Of a stretch of DNA of 64,000 bases, positions 37,687 to 48,731 are shown piece by piece; position 1 is the stretch's first letter; each line of letters begins with the position of its first letter. Position numbers and translations under genes: made by a program. Under the pieces are notes generated by a model. That model was not told the origin of the DNA and searched no databases. It saw only the letters and a list, made by a program, of their open reading frames with translations. The DNA is taken from the NCBI GenBank assembly GCA_025331565.1, contig JAFREQ010000014.1, positions 5,722,501 through 5,786,500 on the forward strand. The letters are read 5' to 3'. This stretch comes from Holacanthus passer. Its lineage: Eukaryota; Chordata; Actinopteri; Pomacanthidae.

Positions 37687-37860
37687 GTGCTGAGTGGAAG
37701 CATCAAGTCTGTTACCTTTCGAGACTTTTCTGGCAATATCTCCTATAGCTGTCCTCTAAAAATATCAGCTGACATAGACAAGATGAAGAACAAGGAGATA
37801 TATCGAAACGCTCGAAGAAAAACACCATTACCATTAAAAGTCACAGAGCTCGAGTTGTAA
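37687..37860 (+). other. Possible terminal exon (58 codons, unidentified)
   Basis: After a CCCCAG acceptor the frame runs 174 bp to a TAA. It begins VLSGSIKSVTFRDF and ends PLKVTELEL, with no domain I recognise. It is phase-compatible with the segment at 37,546-37,629. Against it: the very short intervening sequence, and no polyadenylation signal close after the stop that I would trust. Confidence 0.2.
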
Positions 37861-40811
37861 CGCTGAACATACATTCATCTCACCACATTAAAGCACAGCT
37901 CTTATCTGCCTTGCAAGGAAACTAGGGCCAGCCCCACAATTAGTCTTGAAAGGCCAGACCTTGATTTACCTCTGCCGTGACAACATCTGAGGGGAATCGG
38001 CCGGGAAATGGCATTGCAGTGCTGTGTTGTGTAAAATATTGAGACTGTTCTGTGGGAGAATTGCACGTATGAGGTCAAACTGAGAAAGGTCAAAATATGA
38101 GTGCCTGGAATCTGCAAGATGAGAGTCATTACAGCCACTAGAGAGGTTGAAGAACAAGTTGGCTTTGGATCACTGGACACACCTTTTACACCTAATTTGT
38201 AGGGTCATGATTGGACAGTGAGAAAACACTAATTTAGGTGCAACGTCATCCAAGACCCACTGCAGATTTGTTTTATGTGGCCACATTATTAACAAAACAA
38301 CCAAAGCAGCAGGTAATAACTTGGATACTAACTTGTGAAAAATATTCATGATCCTTCTGGATGGAGAGCAAAGAAAACAAGGTACTTATTAAGTAAATAT
38401 TACAAGAAAAAAAAACATGAAAATCCAACATGCATGACAATCTTCCAAAGCAAAGGAACAACAATGAATCGATCCTGCTGACAAGTATTGTCTGTGCAGC
38501 CAAAGCCTGATATTCCTCTGCGCCACAGAGCTCCATTGTTGTCCAAGAACTATTTAAAACACATCAATGAGCCACACCGTTGCACTGGCTGACATGTTCC
38601 TTCATTATGATGAACATGGGCACTGTAGTTTATTTTGAGTCTATCCCACATACACCATCCCGGTGCCATAATGGCTCACCAGTGCATCAAATGTGCGGCT
38701 GAAAATAGTCCCCCAAAAAATACACTATTTGCTCCTGCTTGAGTAACGTTTGCTCTAAACTACACTACGAAGCTGTTTCGGGGAATGATTTTGCCTCCTT
38801 TAAAAATAACAGTATATATTCATGAGCCATTTTTATAGATTTACATCAGTAGGAACAAAGGAAATGCAGACAGGGGAGGGAAGTGTTGAGGAACAGATCA
38901 ACACACTGTCACTTTTGCTCTTTTCATACCAAGTGTTGACAGTTAAAAAAAAAAAAGAATATCATCAGTCTTATCCTATAATGCTTAGTTTTATAAACCC
39001 TAGCTACATCAGATGTGAAATATCAGTATGGCATAGCTTGAAATGATCAATCTTAGTTACTGTGTGCAATGCTGAAATAAATAAAACAACCACTGAATCC
39101 AGGTTACAACTACGTGTTCAGGTGACTTGAAGGACTTATGGTTCACTGCGTTCACACAACTTCACTGCCACCTGATGGGAATGCTTTATCTTGATGAAAT
39201 AATGTAGCACTGTAGAGCAGTAGATCACCCATCGGATCAATACGCAGGGCAGAGGACCTCTTTGAATCTACAGCATGCAACAGTTCTTTACAAGTCAATG
39301 CATTTGACCATATTGATTGAAGTGAGGGAGCGTGGACCGAGCACACAGTTTGCCAATAAGCAGAAAGACACGTGTTAGCGTTGATGAAGGCAAACAGACC
39401 TCCAGACACTTGCACCGCCGACTTCACCTCTCAGTGGTCAATGGGACATGGATCGTGGCGATGAGGGACCATGCTTGTGATCACACATGAATAAGTCAGT
39501 GTTATGACATCGGCCGAACAGTGTCAGGGCAGCGTAAACAAGACACTTTGATAGTTCCAATCAAACAACACGCGGTTTTGATTGATGGGGTGTAGCGCTC
39601 ATATCATTTTTCTTGGCCTCGGGGTCTGGCTAATCCACAAGTGAGTTACACTTCAAATGAGCTCTTCTTGTCATCTGAATGGATTCACATAATGTTGTTA
39701 AATCAATCAAAGAGCTAATCAGGAGGGGGTGGGGTGGGGCAGTGACTTCCTGTGAGGTTGCTAGGCAGACTATATAAGAGATTGAGTTGTATTGAAGATA
39801 GCCAATGAAAATGTTTCCCAAAATCTCAAACTATTCCTTTAAAGTTAGGGGGAAATAGTGGTCCAGGAAAAATAATAAACGTGTGTCCTTTCACAATATT
39901 TAACCAAAACCAGAATTTTTCCCTAAGTAAAGTACTTCAGTAGCCGACTGGTTTCCCATCCCCAGAAAACCAGGGCTTTGAATATTTCTACAATGACATT
40001 TAATTTAAGCATGCACAGCCTAATAGGAATTAAAAATAAACGTTAAGCTTGACAGAAAACTGAGGGATGCTTATGTTCTGTCACACCGTGCAGATAAAGC
40101 TATGCACGGTTGTAATTGACAGAGACATTGTCAGCAGTCCTGGCCGTGGTTAAGCAGATCAGAATAATGGTCAGCAGGTGAGTAGATGTCACAAGGGTGC
40201 AGGTGGTTACCGGCTATATGAGTAGTGGAAGATTAGCTGTACAGTATCTCAATACACAGTTTTTGTCTGGTTTCTTTGCGTGATATTAGAATGATATGTA
40301 TGTCGTGCTTTCTAAATTTACTCTGTCACCTCTTCTCCTTCCGAAACTCACTCTTCATCTGAATACCTAAAATAGGATCGTGAACGTCACTAAACACAGT
40401 TCAGTACAACACATTTTGACTTGAAGCAATGTCTCAACTCAGCTCAGTCAAAAGCTAAAATCAACGCCAGTCTGTGCAGACGTTCAGAAATGTCATCAAA
40501 GGAATTAGCAAGATCTTAATGAATTGAGTGTATGTAAGCTACAGTAATACAGAAGTGAATATGCTGCAATGAAGTGTACTAGATTAAAGTGGGTTTGACG
40601 ATCACTTATATTTCCTGACTATATGATCCTTCCTTTGAAAAATGATAGGACTTAATTCTATTTTAAAACTATATACACTGATGAAGCTAAGGAATAAAGA
40701 AAAGATGGAGCAAATGTGAGTCTGATTGATTACTGTGTTTTGTAAAATCGTACAAAAACCTTAGAATAGTGCTAGGTTAGTGTTATTTTTTTATCGGTTA
40801 TCTTTTTCAAG
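37861..40811. other. Gene-free stretch
   Basis: No supportable gene. The stretch contains an A-run near 38,945 and a short repeat-like segment at about 39,790-39,850 (CCCAAAATCTCAAACTATTC then CTTTAAAG), a phrase I know from teleost repeats. The remaining open frames are short. Confidence 0.5.
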
Positions 40812-40992
40812 GAGTTTCCTGGGGCAGTGAAGGTGCAAATCGGCTCAGATGTCTTAAGACTGAGCGAGCTTTTGAAAATCGTCATGGAGGACCAGGGTGA
40901 CTGTTGTCCCCTTTTTCAGGTGTTGCAATGCAATACAGACGGACTCAGACTTGCACCTGTGGATCACACCAGACACAGTGTGTTTTATGAAG
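40812..40992 (+). other. Possible exon (60 codons, unidentified)
   Basis: The segment lies between TTTTTCAAG and GAAG|GTAAAG, is open in one frame for 181 bp and reads EFPGAVKVQIGSDVLRLSEL at its start, then LLKIVMED. The acceptor tract is fairly good and the donor is a good match. I thought of a late exon of the same teleost family as the zinc-finger exon 10 kb upstream, because that family has a short hydrophobic-KIV segment near its end, but the match is too loose to call. Confidence 0.25.
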
Positions 40993-41167
40993 GTAAAGTC
41001 CTTGCTTCAATCTCTCTTTAAAGGCTTTTAGTGAAAATCCAACTGCTTTACAGTCCTAATCAAACTCAAAAACAAAGTTTCAACAACACGTACCGACTAA
41101 CTGCTATCTCATGACTAAAGGCGGCCCAAGTGTTTCATTGTAGCCTGGGCTGTAATATCTGCAATCT

Positions 41168-41191
41168 CACACACACACACACACACACACA
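41168..41191. repeat. (CA)n microsatellite
   Basis: About twelve uninterrupted dinucleotides, next to the end of the transposase-like fragment on the minus strand. Its expansion truncates that frame. Confidence 0.97.
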
Positions 41192-41499
41192 TAAGTGCTG
41201 CATCATACACTGCAGCCAGCACAGCTTCACTGCGTGTTGTCCACACATCATTTACCTGAGGGAACACATAAGCCTTCTGAATCTTAAACCATTCTCTCTC
41301 AGACAGAGTCCCTGGATCAATAGTGTCACAGATCTCCAGAAATGGGCTGCACTCGTCACCGTTATCAAAACTAGCTGCAGGGATAGAAATGTTGCACTTC
41401 ATCATTCTTCTGGCCAAAGGCTGTGAGTTCCAGGTGTAGTCATGGCCATCAGTGCATTCTGTCTTAATCTGTAGTCTAAATACACTTTTCCTTTAGGTT
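41192..41499 (-). pseudogene. Fragment of a transposase-like teleost protein family
   Basis: On the minus strand a single frame stays open for about 100 codons, starting after CCTAAAG (possible acceptor). In order it reads CTDGHDYTWNSQP, ISIPAASF, PFLEICDTI and LSEREWFKIQKAYVFPQVND, then VWTT. This follows a pattern I know from multicopy, uncharacterised fish proteins with a transposase-like fold: a GH..xW.SQ segment, GN..L.AA, then a (F/Y)..iQ..YvfP.v...W segment before the catalytic part that starts with a GDGRxDSPG-type motif. That catalytic part would lie at lower coordinates, where only a CA repeat and non-matching sequence follow, so it is missing. Confidence 0.65.
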
Positions 41500-41545
41500 G
41501 GTGGCTGGACACAAGTTCAGTATCGCAGTGAAAAACGATTTTTTA

Positions 41546-42050
41546 ACCTCCTTGCACTGACTGCCGGTATGTTTGAGAATTCATTTTAAGATTTTACTGT
41601 CAACTTGTAAGGATCTTCATGGCCCCTCTCTCAATGTTATATATCTGAACTCTTGAGACTATGAGACTGTACGTAGCCTGAGATCCTCGGGCAGAGGTCT
41701 TTAATCTGTTCTCGAGACATGCCTGAAAACTAGAGGTGACAGAACATTCGCAGTCAGACCCCCGAAGCTACGGAGCAAGATGCCTGAGGAAATCAGGTCA
41801 GCAGATTCAGTGACCTCTTTGAAATCTCTTCTTAAAATGTACTTTTATTTGAGAGCTTTTCCTGATTTGGCTTTTTTTTTTATTCACTGTTCTTTCACTG
41901 GTTTGTTTCATTTGCTTTGATTTTTATTGATTGTCCTTTATGCTAGTTGTATTTGCTTACTTCTCTGTTGGAAATTGTTTTTATTATCTGCTAGTTATTA
42001 ATTCGTTCTTTGTGTTCATAACATGGGCTTAAAAAAATAAAGAATTTTAT
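41546..42050 (+). pseudogene. L2-type LINE, end of reverse transcriptase ORF plus 3' tail
   Basis: The first frame segment reads SLH*LPVCLRIHFKILL (the usual tryptophan is a stop). After a break come RSLRSSGRGL, then KTRGDRTFAVRPPKL and MPEEIRSADSVTSLKSLL, then a 3' tail with AATAAA at 42,036-42,041. In L2-clade elements the C-terminal part of the protein reads SLHWLPV..RI.FKILL, RSLRSS..GLL, and W(N)SLPEEIR...S...FKS.LKT, in this order. In-frame stops and a frame change show that it is dead. The upstream two-thirds of the element are absent. Confidence 0.85.
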
Positions 42051-42059
42051 TTTCATTAA

Positions 42060-42348
42060 CAAACAATTCATGACATACATATTTATACATATTTATACAT
42101 ATGTGTGCTTCTTCTCCGTGTGTGCAATAATAATTGTGAAAACCAATGGAGGACTATGGAAGTGGATTACACAGTATATAGACAGAAGCACGGGCCTTAA
42201 AATATTAACAAAGCTTAAGACATTGAAACACGGATTTTGTGACAATTTCACACAATGACAATAGCTTTTAAAACATTGACACAGCTTTTTGAAACATTGA
42301 GATGTGGACCGCAGCTTTTTAAATAAGACATAAACACGATACACAAGC
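42060..42348. other. Spacer with a degenerate short repeat
   Basis: No gene. A 10-base ATTTATACAT word is repeated near 42,080-42,100. A loose tandem of AACATTGA...CAGCTTTTT occurs twice at about 42,270-42,325. Confidence 0.4.
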
Positions 42349-42819
42349 ACAATCCCAAAACAGTTGGGACTCTGTGTAAAAGGTAAATAAAGACAGAATA
42401 CAATCATTTGCAAACAAACAGTCTTTAGTGACAACGGTATCACGCGGTGTTTCTGAGCTCTAGTGATAATATCCTTCATACAATCATGTGTTTGACAAAG
42501 TGTTGAACCTCTCTCCGTCCTCACTTGTGAACGACTGAGCCTTTCCAGGATGAACCTTTCATACCCAATCATGATACTATCACCTGTTACCAATGAACCT
42601 GTTTACCTGTGGACTGATCCAAACAGGTGTTTTTGGATCAGTCCACAACTTTCACAGTCTTTTGTTGCTCCTGTCCCAACTTGTTTGAAACGTGTTACTG
42701 CCATCAAATTCAGAATGAGCAGATATTTATGAAAATCAAGGAAGTTGATGGGGTCAAACATTTAATATATTGTCAAAAATGATTATCACATTCTGTTTGA
42801 TTTATGTTTTACACAGCGT
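42349..42819 (-). mobile_element. TA-flanked short element, copy E (inverted orientation)
   Basis: The + strand begins AATCCCAAAACAGTTGGGAC and ends TTTATGTTTTACACAGCG, the inverse of the copies at 4,706 and 5,241. It holds a perfect 15-bp inverted repeat at 42,609-42,646 (arms GTGGACTGATCCAAA, spacer 8 bases). The 166-codon minus frame over it at 42,093-42,593 has no known domain and is a by-product. The outermost bases on the right side are lost, so TA is not seen there. Confidence 0.8.
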
Positions 42820-43080
42820 TATGAGAACAACATGTAGTGTTTCATGTCACTTTAAGGTAATTTGTAGAAGAGTCGCAAGAAGTCATGTAATAATACCATA
42901 ATATGTATATTATATATTAGTACAGGACGGTTTTTGGCACAATTTTGACACACAAAATCGTCTTCAATTTCTGATTGTATTACACAGTAAATGTGTATTT
43001 TTCTGTCTGAACACACATTTTATAGTACTGTACATATTTGTCAAGTAATCAGAATTTGTAAGCTGTGTGATTCAATATGT
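42820..43080. other. AT-rich spacer
   Basis: No gene and no repeat I recognise. Confidence 0.45.
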
Positions 43081-43440
43081 CATTGCAGAACAAAGACTGT
43101 GATCAGCAGTCGTAACGGCGGAGAGCATTGTGGAAGTCGTATGCATCACACAGGCTGACTCTCTTGATAGAATCCTACACGCCTGACAAATAATCTCCCT
43201 CAGTGCTGTTTACAGAACGCCTAACAAGTGTTAAATTTGTACCACTAATCGGGGAAACTGTGAAACCGCGGCATTGTGTGCGGTGCAGTAATCCATTAAG
43301 GAATTCCATCATTGTTATTCAGCTCCAATCTCATTACCTCTATTCAACATTTAAATACGTCGAAGATGAAGACTGGCACTGCTGTACAATCGAAAAAGCA
43401 TTTCAAACGTGCAACACATTTTTGGGGGGGGAGTAACACT
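43080..43440. promoter_or_regulatory. Candidate conserved noncoding element
   Basis: A repeat-free block with CACTAATCGGGG, GTAATCCATTAAGG and TCTCATTACC cores and a more even composition than its flanks. The 77-codon frame at 43,203-43,436 has no domain and no splice context. Judged on texture only. Confidence 0.3.
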
Positions 43441-45334
43441 GCATTGATTTCATTTTAAACTTGCTTCTTCCATCGCGCTGTGGCATCTCTCTGATGTATG
43501 AATAATACAGTAATAGGAGACATAGTCAAGGCGTTTCATATTCATAACAACTTGAACAATGTATATAAGCACCTTTGGATTTCATGCATCTAAAATTACA
43601 CCTTCCCAAGGTTTTTTCTCCCCCATAGCCAATGAAATTCATTCACTGAATGTTTCATCATGTCTCTGCCAAAGATGTTATTGAGAAATTACAGTGCAGG
43701 CAATGAGTCAGGAAGTACTATGACAGTGGCCCAAGTGGAAACCAGGGGAGATGTATTATTATGATATTTTCTTGGAGGAATCTGGAATTGAATTCTGATT
43801 CAGTGGAATATGATTTTAAAGTGAGGTTATGCTATCCCCTGATAGATGATACACAGGCAACAGTCACGCTACACAGAGCATCGCAATAGATACACAGAGT
43901 ACAGAGCTGGCCATGCACAATACCGGCAGGCTGCATACAGATGAGCTCTGAAAGAATGGGATCACTGGGGCATAAACACAACAACAACGGATGTAATGGA
44001 GGGTTTACCACCTGAACTCTGTTAATCCACTTTGTTATCTGTGAAATATAAGTTTCCCCAATGTTTTCAAAGGGCTGGAAATGTTTAGAGTAGGAATTTA
44101 CTGCATGCATTATAGAGTCTGGCAGATGGAACTTGATGAAAAGTCTGAATTAATATAGTTCTGAAAGCTTTTGGCTGTTTATTAAAAGTAAAATTTCACA
44201 TGCATGAAATACAGATACGTCGATGAATTTTTGTACGTTGCGTCGCACATTTGTAAGCGTCTCTGTTTACTTTTTAGAGGACATCTTGGTCTCACTATAA
44301 AAAGCGCAAAAAGAAAAAAGAACAGCATGACCTGAGCAGCCATTGTGGCAAAAGCAGGATTGCACCACGAGAGCTGGAAATGGAAGCTGAAATTATTTTT
44401 CTGTCAAAATAAAAGTGAAAAAACTGTCACTTTTTAAAAAAGAGAGAGAGAGAGCAGTGGCAGGGTAGAAAACCACAAAAACTGTGCGAGAATACTTTGT
44501 GAAGTTTCTCATGTGAAACCGGAGCTGTACAATCATTACAAACATTGTATTGTATTGTGGTGGATGGATTTCTAAATGGAAGAGTGCAGTCCGGGCAGGT
44601 AATTTTAAGGATAAAAAATATGTCTGGTTACAACGTTGGATCCGGTCCGCGTTCGTGGCTGCACCATGAGATCACATCTGTCCTCCAGGGACAGATTCAG
44701 CTCTGATAAATGACTCCACGAGGATGAGATAGCACTGTTGACTCTTCGCTTCCCGTTTCTTTGTACAAACACACACCTAATCTAATCTCATCTTTCTGTT
44801 TACTTCTTTATCCCTGACAAAATCAGACTTCTCCATCCATGTTCTTCAAAAATACGGTGTATTGTCGGCAAGCTACTGTTGTGATCAATCGCATGTTGCA
44901 AGCGGAAGCAGTTCTGTATTCATAATAATGGGGTCACCGCGTCAGCAGAGCTCCAGGTTACAGAGGCCTAAGAATAGTGGTTGATGGAGGATTTCATCAG
45001 GTGAAAGGTGCTATTTATGGCACACCTGTACAGTATATCATGACCGGTGGTTCACTTGGTGGTGAATGATAGGAGAGCTGCAGGTGATGAATCTGTGCTC
45101 TGTATCCTGGGAGGTCATCCACATGACATCAAGAGCGATTAGGGGCCTTGTCCCCAATCTATCAGGGGACAATCGGTGTATTTCATCATCACATCTAGCC
45201 CCCCTTTTTTCCTTCCTCCCTCCCCCACGGGAAACCGCTCATCAGAAACATGGCCATTTAAGTGTGTGATCATGGACAAGGTCACAGCCCAACTGTATGT
45301 ATGTACACTTTCTGTGTGTATGTGTGCATTTTTA
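43441..45334. other. Gene-free stretch
   Basis: No supportable gene. A (GA)n run lies near 44,442-44,453. A lysine-rich frame at about 44,279-44,412 follows a TTTTTAG but is short and has no family match (see rejected items). Confidence 0.5.
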
Positions 45335-45534
45335 GCCGCAGGTGTAGATGCCGCAAAGACAAAAAGGGAGACGGGGCAGCTCAGCCTCATCTCTCGTCCC
45401 TGAGGAGTCATCCATCAGAAATGGATCTGACCCTGGAGGACGGGTGTGGACCTGTGGTGCACGCTCTCACCCTGGATGGATCCAAGGCTCCTCTGCTGCA
45501 CTCAGGGAGCCGGAGGAGTGGTCGGACTCATTAG
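45335..45534 (+). other. Possible terminal exon (unidentified)
   Basis: After TGCATTTTTAG a frame stays open to a TAG at 45,532-45,534, starting RRCRCRKDKKGDG and continuing PSEMDLTLEDG and ALTLDGSKAPLL. The block is clearly more GC-rich than its surroundings and uses GC-ending codons (CTG, GTG, GAC), which favours coding; but other frames over it are nearly as open, which argues against it. The frame upstream of the AG is hydrophobic and cysteine-rich, resembling a membrane segment, but this may be chance from a TG-rich run. Confidence 0.2.
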
Positions 45535-46430
45535 GCATACTGTAAGGCTGACAGGTGTGGGACTCCGGGGACTCTGTGGTTTTTGTCCTTTACTCTTTAA
45601 CAGGCATCAGTCTTTGTGTCTTGTGGCCCCTCTGACTGTTTGTGTATAACTCCACTGAAGCTTTTCTAAGATGATTTGCTGACTTTTAGAAAGAAAGGAA
45701 CTGTAACAATCGAGAATTCTGATGCCACGATAAGTAAAAATCACAGAGATTGTACAGATTGATTTTCCAAGGAACAGACTGTGTCCTGTAAACCTCTTAT
45801 GAAGCACACAGTAATGTATGCATGTCTACACACCCATATGGCAAAACACTGTAGAGAAGTGTCTCATACATAATCACACATAAACCTACCTTTCAAGTGT
45901 GTTAAGATAATTCAAGTTCAAGGCAAGGGCAGCAAACTTATTAACTTGCATGTATGTCCAGACTTTTTTCCCCATTTCTCACCATCTCATCAAGGGATGT
46001 ATCAAGATGTTATTCAAGCAGTGCAGGGGTTGCATGTTCAAGGAAAGCTTGATAAAAAGGGAAAAAAATGCAAGTTGATTTCACAGCTCGCCATCAGAGA
46101 GAATAGGAAAACAACAGCGCCTGGATGTCATACAGCACAAATTACTGGGGAGGGAAACAAAGTGACCCCATTTTTATCTCCATTTTAGGTAATCAAATAT
46201 TGATTACAGGAGTTATCACAAATTGATTTGACTGGAATAAGTTAGTGGAGTTGACATAAAAATAATTGGGAGCAAACGACTTGGCTATTACATGTCTTGT
46301 AAAACATAAGCTATTTATCCACTGTTTTTGAAAGCGATAAAATATTGAATGAATAAAAATAAAGATGTTTGATGATAAAAATGTTAAAATGTGTGAGAGG
46401 CTTTGTGACGTAGAGACAACGACTGTCACT
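45535..46430. other. Gene-free stretch
   Basis: No supportable gene, only short chance frames. An A-run lies near 46,062. Confidence 0.5.
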
Positions 46431-46439
46431 GGCTGACTG

Positions 46440-46530
46440 GCCGTCAGTCACAACAGCTAAAAAAAATATAGTGATTTGAACCAGTGACTCCTGTCTCATA
46501 ACTGTCTGCCAACCTTTCTTCCTTTGTAGA
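46440..46530 (-). repeat. Possible tRNA-derived SINE remnant
   Basis: Read on the minus strand, GACAGGAGTCACTGGTTCAA followed by ATC resembles the 3' half of a tRNA with a B box (GGTTCAAATC). No convincing A box or full SINE body is present, so this is a weak call; chance is quite possible. Confidence 0.25.
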
Positions 46531-46979
46531 ACAGCTGATACTCTGAAAGAGGAGGGTAAATAAAAGTGTATGGTGCAACGCAGCTAAAAAGTGACCATGG
46601 TTCACCAAAGTTGAACCTGAAAAAAAATGTACTTCCCTGGGAGCGATTCATTGAAATGAGCTGATTCGACCACAAAAACGTGCTGTTTTGCTGACCTGGC
46701 CTTTACTGATTAAATGTTGAAGAAACATTTTCCTTTTTCACACTGTCTTTGTAACGTTGTTCTAAAGTAGAGCAACATGACAGTTTTACATGTTGTTAAT
46801 GAATACACCCAGCCTGCTGCATTGGCAAGAGCGCAAAACATTGATTCTTATTTCGTGGATTAAATCACAATGGTTTTTCCTGTGTGATCTTTTTTTATGA
46901 GGAACACTGTTCAGGTTGTAAACAGCAATAGCTGACCACTCTGCTTCTGTGTCCTCTGTGTTTCCTTCCTCCCTCACAG

Positions 46980-47060
46980 ACTGAAGATCTACGAGCACAG
47001 CTCATAGCTATTGAAATGGTTGACCGGCAGAGAAAAAAAACTCATCAGACTCTACATTTT
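46980..47060 (+). other. Candidate internal coding exon (27 codons, unidentified)
   Basis: This is the best exon-like segment in the window. A strong pyrimidine tract (TTTCCTTCCTCCCTCACAG) precedes it and TTT|GTACGT follows it. The exon is exactly 81 bp, open and symmetrical (phase 0 both sides). It reads TEDLRAQLIAIEMVDRQRKK, then THQTLHF: charged, leucine-rich and compatible with a coiled coil or helical linker. I do not recognise the protein. If real, the surrounding tens of kilobases would be introns of a large host gene on the plus strand. It could also be a chance combination of splice-like signals. Confidence 0.35.
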
Positions 47061-47181
47061 GTACGTGCTATGTCTCTCTCCTTTTGTTCCTCACTGTTCT
47101 TTCTTTCACTCTTATTCTCCTGTAACACAACTGAATGCTATTCTGCCTCTGTGTTTCTCTCTCTGCATGGATCCCTCCACC

Positions 47182-47206
47182 TTTCTCTCTCTCTCTCTCT
47201 CTCTCC
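47182..47206. repeat. (CT)n microsatellite in a pyrimidine-rich stretch
   Basis: Uninterrupted CT dinucleotides inside a longer pyrimidine-rich area at about 47,070-47,400, just downstream of the exon candidate. Confidence 0.95.
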
Positions 47207-48323
47207 ATCCTTGGCTTCACAGTATCCATCCCTGAGGGCCGATCGATAGACTGCAACAGCCTTTCAATGAAATCTCCCCTGTGCTACTGGAGAAAAGAAA
47301 CGTCGTTCAATCGAACGATAACTCTCTCCCTCTGTTCCTTTTGATCACTCCCTCTCTCCCTTTCTATATATACAATCTCTCTTACTCTCTGTTTTGTGCT
47401 CGGTGCGAGGAGGACGATAGGGAGGCAGTATAGGCAGCGGTCAGAGGCCACAGCTGGAGGCTTGTTTGATGATCAGTGGGGACAGATACTGAGGAACCAT
47501 CACACCACAGGCATTGCAAATTACCTGCAAAGGAGATAAAGCAGATAGGGGGGGGGCGGAGTGCACATTCAGTCTTGTTGTCAACGTGGAAAAATCGCAG
47601 AGAGAAGCAAGGGCTGTCAAATAAAAGTGCACATGCTCAACATCACGAGCCTTTGTGTGATCCCACCTCAAGCCTGACACAGCTGCATCATGCGTGTACT
47701 GTATGTGTCCATATGTGCATGTGTGTTTGCGCGTACACAAGCACACAGAAAAGCCGATGAACAGGTTGGTGAAAAAAATTTGCATGTGTGAGGCATTACT
47801 GCAAATGTCAGCATGTTTATTCCCAGACATTCATAGTCAACATCCCACTAAATCCCCATTGGGACCCATGAGCGAAACAGCAGCTCATAAAATCAGCTTT
47901 AATTTTGGATAGTGGGCAGCTGTGATATCCGACTGTGAAACATATGTACTGTCCACAGTCGGCCCAGTGCAACCCCGATTTGTCAATCACTGCTAATTGT
48001 GATGAATCAGCGAAGGAAGAGGCTAAACTGTTTGCTCATTTTCTTGTACATTGCATGCTGTACGTCTCACATATGAATTAAAGGGAAAGGGAACAGGATA
48101 CTTGTGAATCCACACATCTTCTTTTTGCATGTGTGCATGCATGCATGTATGAATAAGTCAGAGAACATGTGCATTAATAAAACTATATACAATCCATTGC
48201 TGTCAGTGCTGCTTACTGCCAAACTAACTTGTCAAGTGGCATCGTGTCCACTATAGTCAATTAATGTTAAGATCAAGAGCCATATAGTGGCTGTTCAGAT
48301 TCCTATTTGAGAATTTAAAAGAG
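47207..48323. other. Gene-free stretch
   Basis: No supportable gene. A G-run lies near 47,549-47,556 and a GCATGCATGCATG run near 48,136. Frames at 47,441-47,830 (minus) and 47,476-47,760 (plus) are antisense shadows. Confidence 0.5.
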
Positions 48324-48731
48324 ACAATATTAAATATATTGTATCATCGACTTCTCTGATTTTTGTACATATCTTCTTATTCTGAATTTGATGGCAGCAC
48401 CATGTTTCAAACAAGTTGGGACAGGAGCAACAAAAGACTGTGAAAGTTGTGGACTGATCCAGAAACACCTGTTTGGATCAGTCCACAGGTTAAACAGGTT
48501 CATTGGTAACAGGTGATAGTATCATGATTGGGTATGAAATGTTCATCCTGGAAAGACTCAGTCGTTCACAAGCAAGGATGGAGAGAGGTTTGTGAACATA
48601 TGATTGTATAAAAGATAATACTACGGGAGCTCAGGAACATTTCATTGTCAGCAAACAGTTTGATTGAAAAATGATCCTGTTTTTATTGATGTTTTATACA
48701 ATGTCCCCACTTTTTTGAAATCGGGGCTGTA
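48324..48731 (+). mobile_element. TA-flanked short element, copy F (right part)
   Basis: The left terminus is missing; the copy starts inside the AATATATT-type inner segment. It carries a perfect 13-bp inverted repeat at 48,449-48,486 (arms GTGGACTGATCCA, spacer 12) and ends in CCCCACTTTTTTGAAATCGG followed by GGCTGTA, the best preserved right terminus, again with TA at the border. It has no coding capacity. Confidence 0.8.

Noticed and set aside
42093..42593. 166-codon minus frame, the longest in the window
   Set aside because: Most of it lies over a TA-flanked non-coding element (copy E); no domain and no relation to a known protein.
44279..44412. Lysine-rich frame after TTTTTAG, ending in TAA
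   Set aside because: Only about 44 codons, low complexity at the start, other frames equally plausible, no family.
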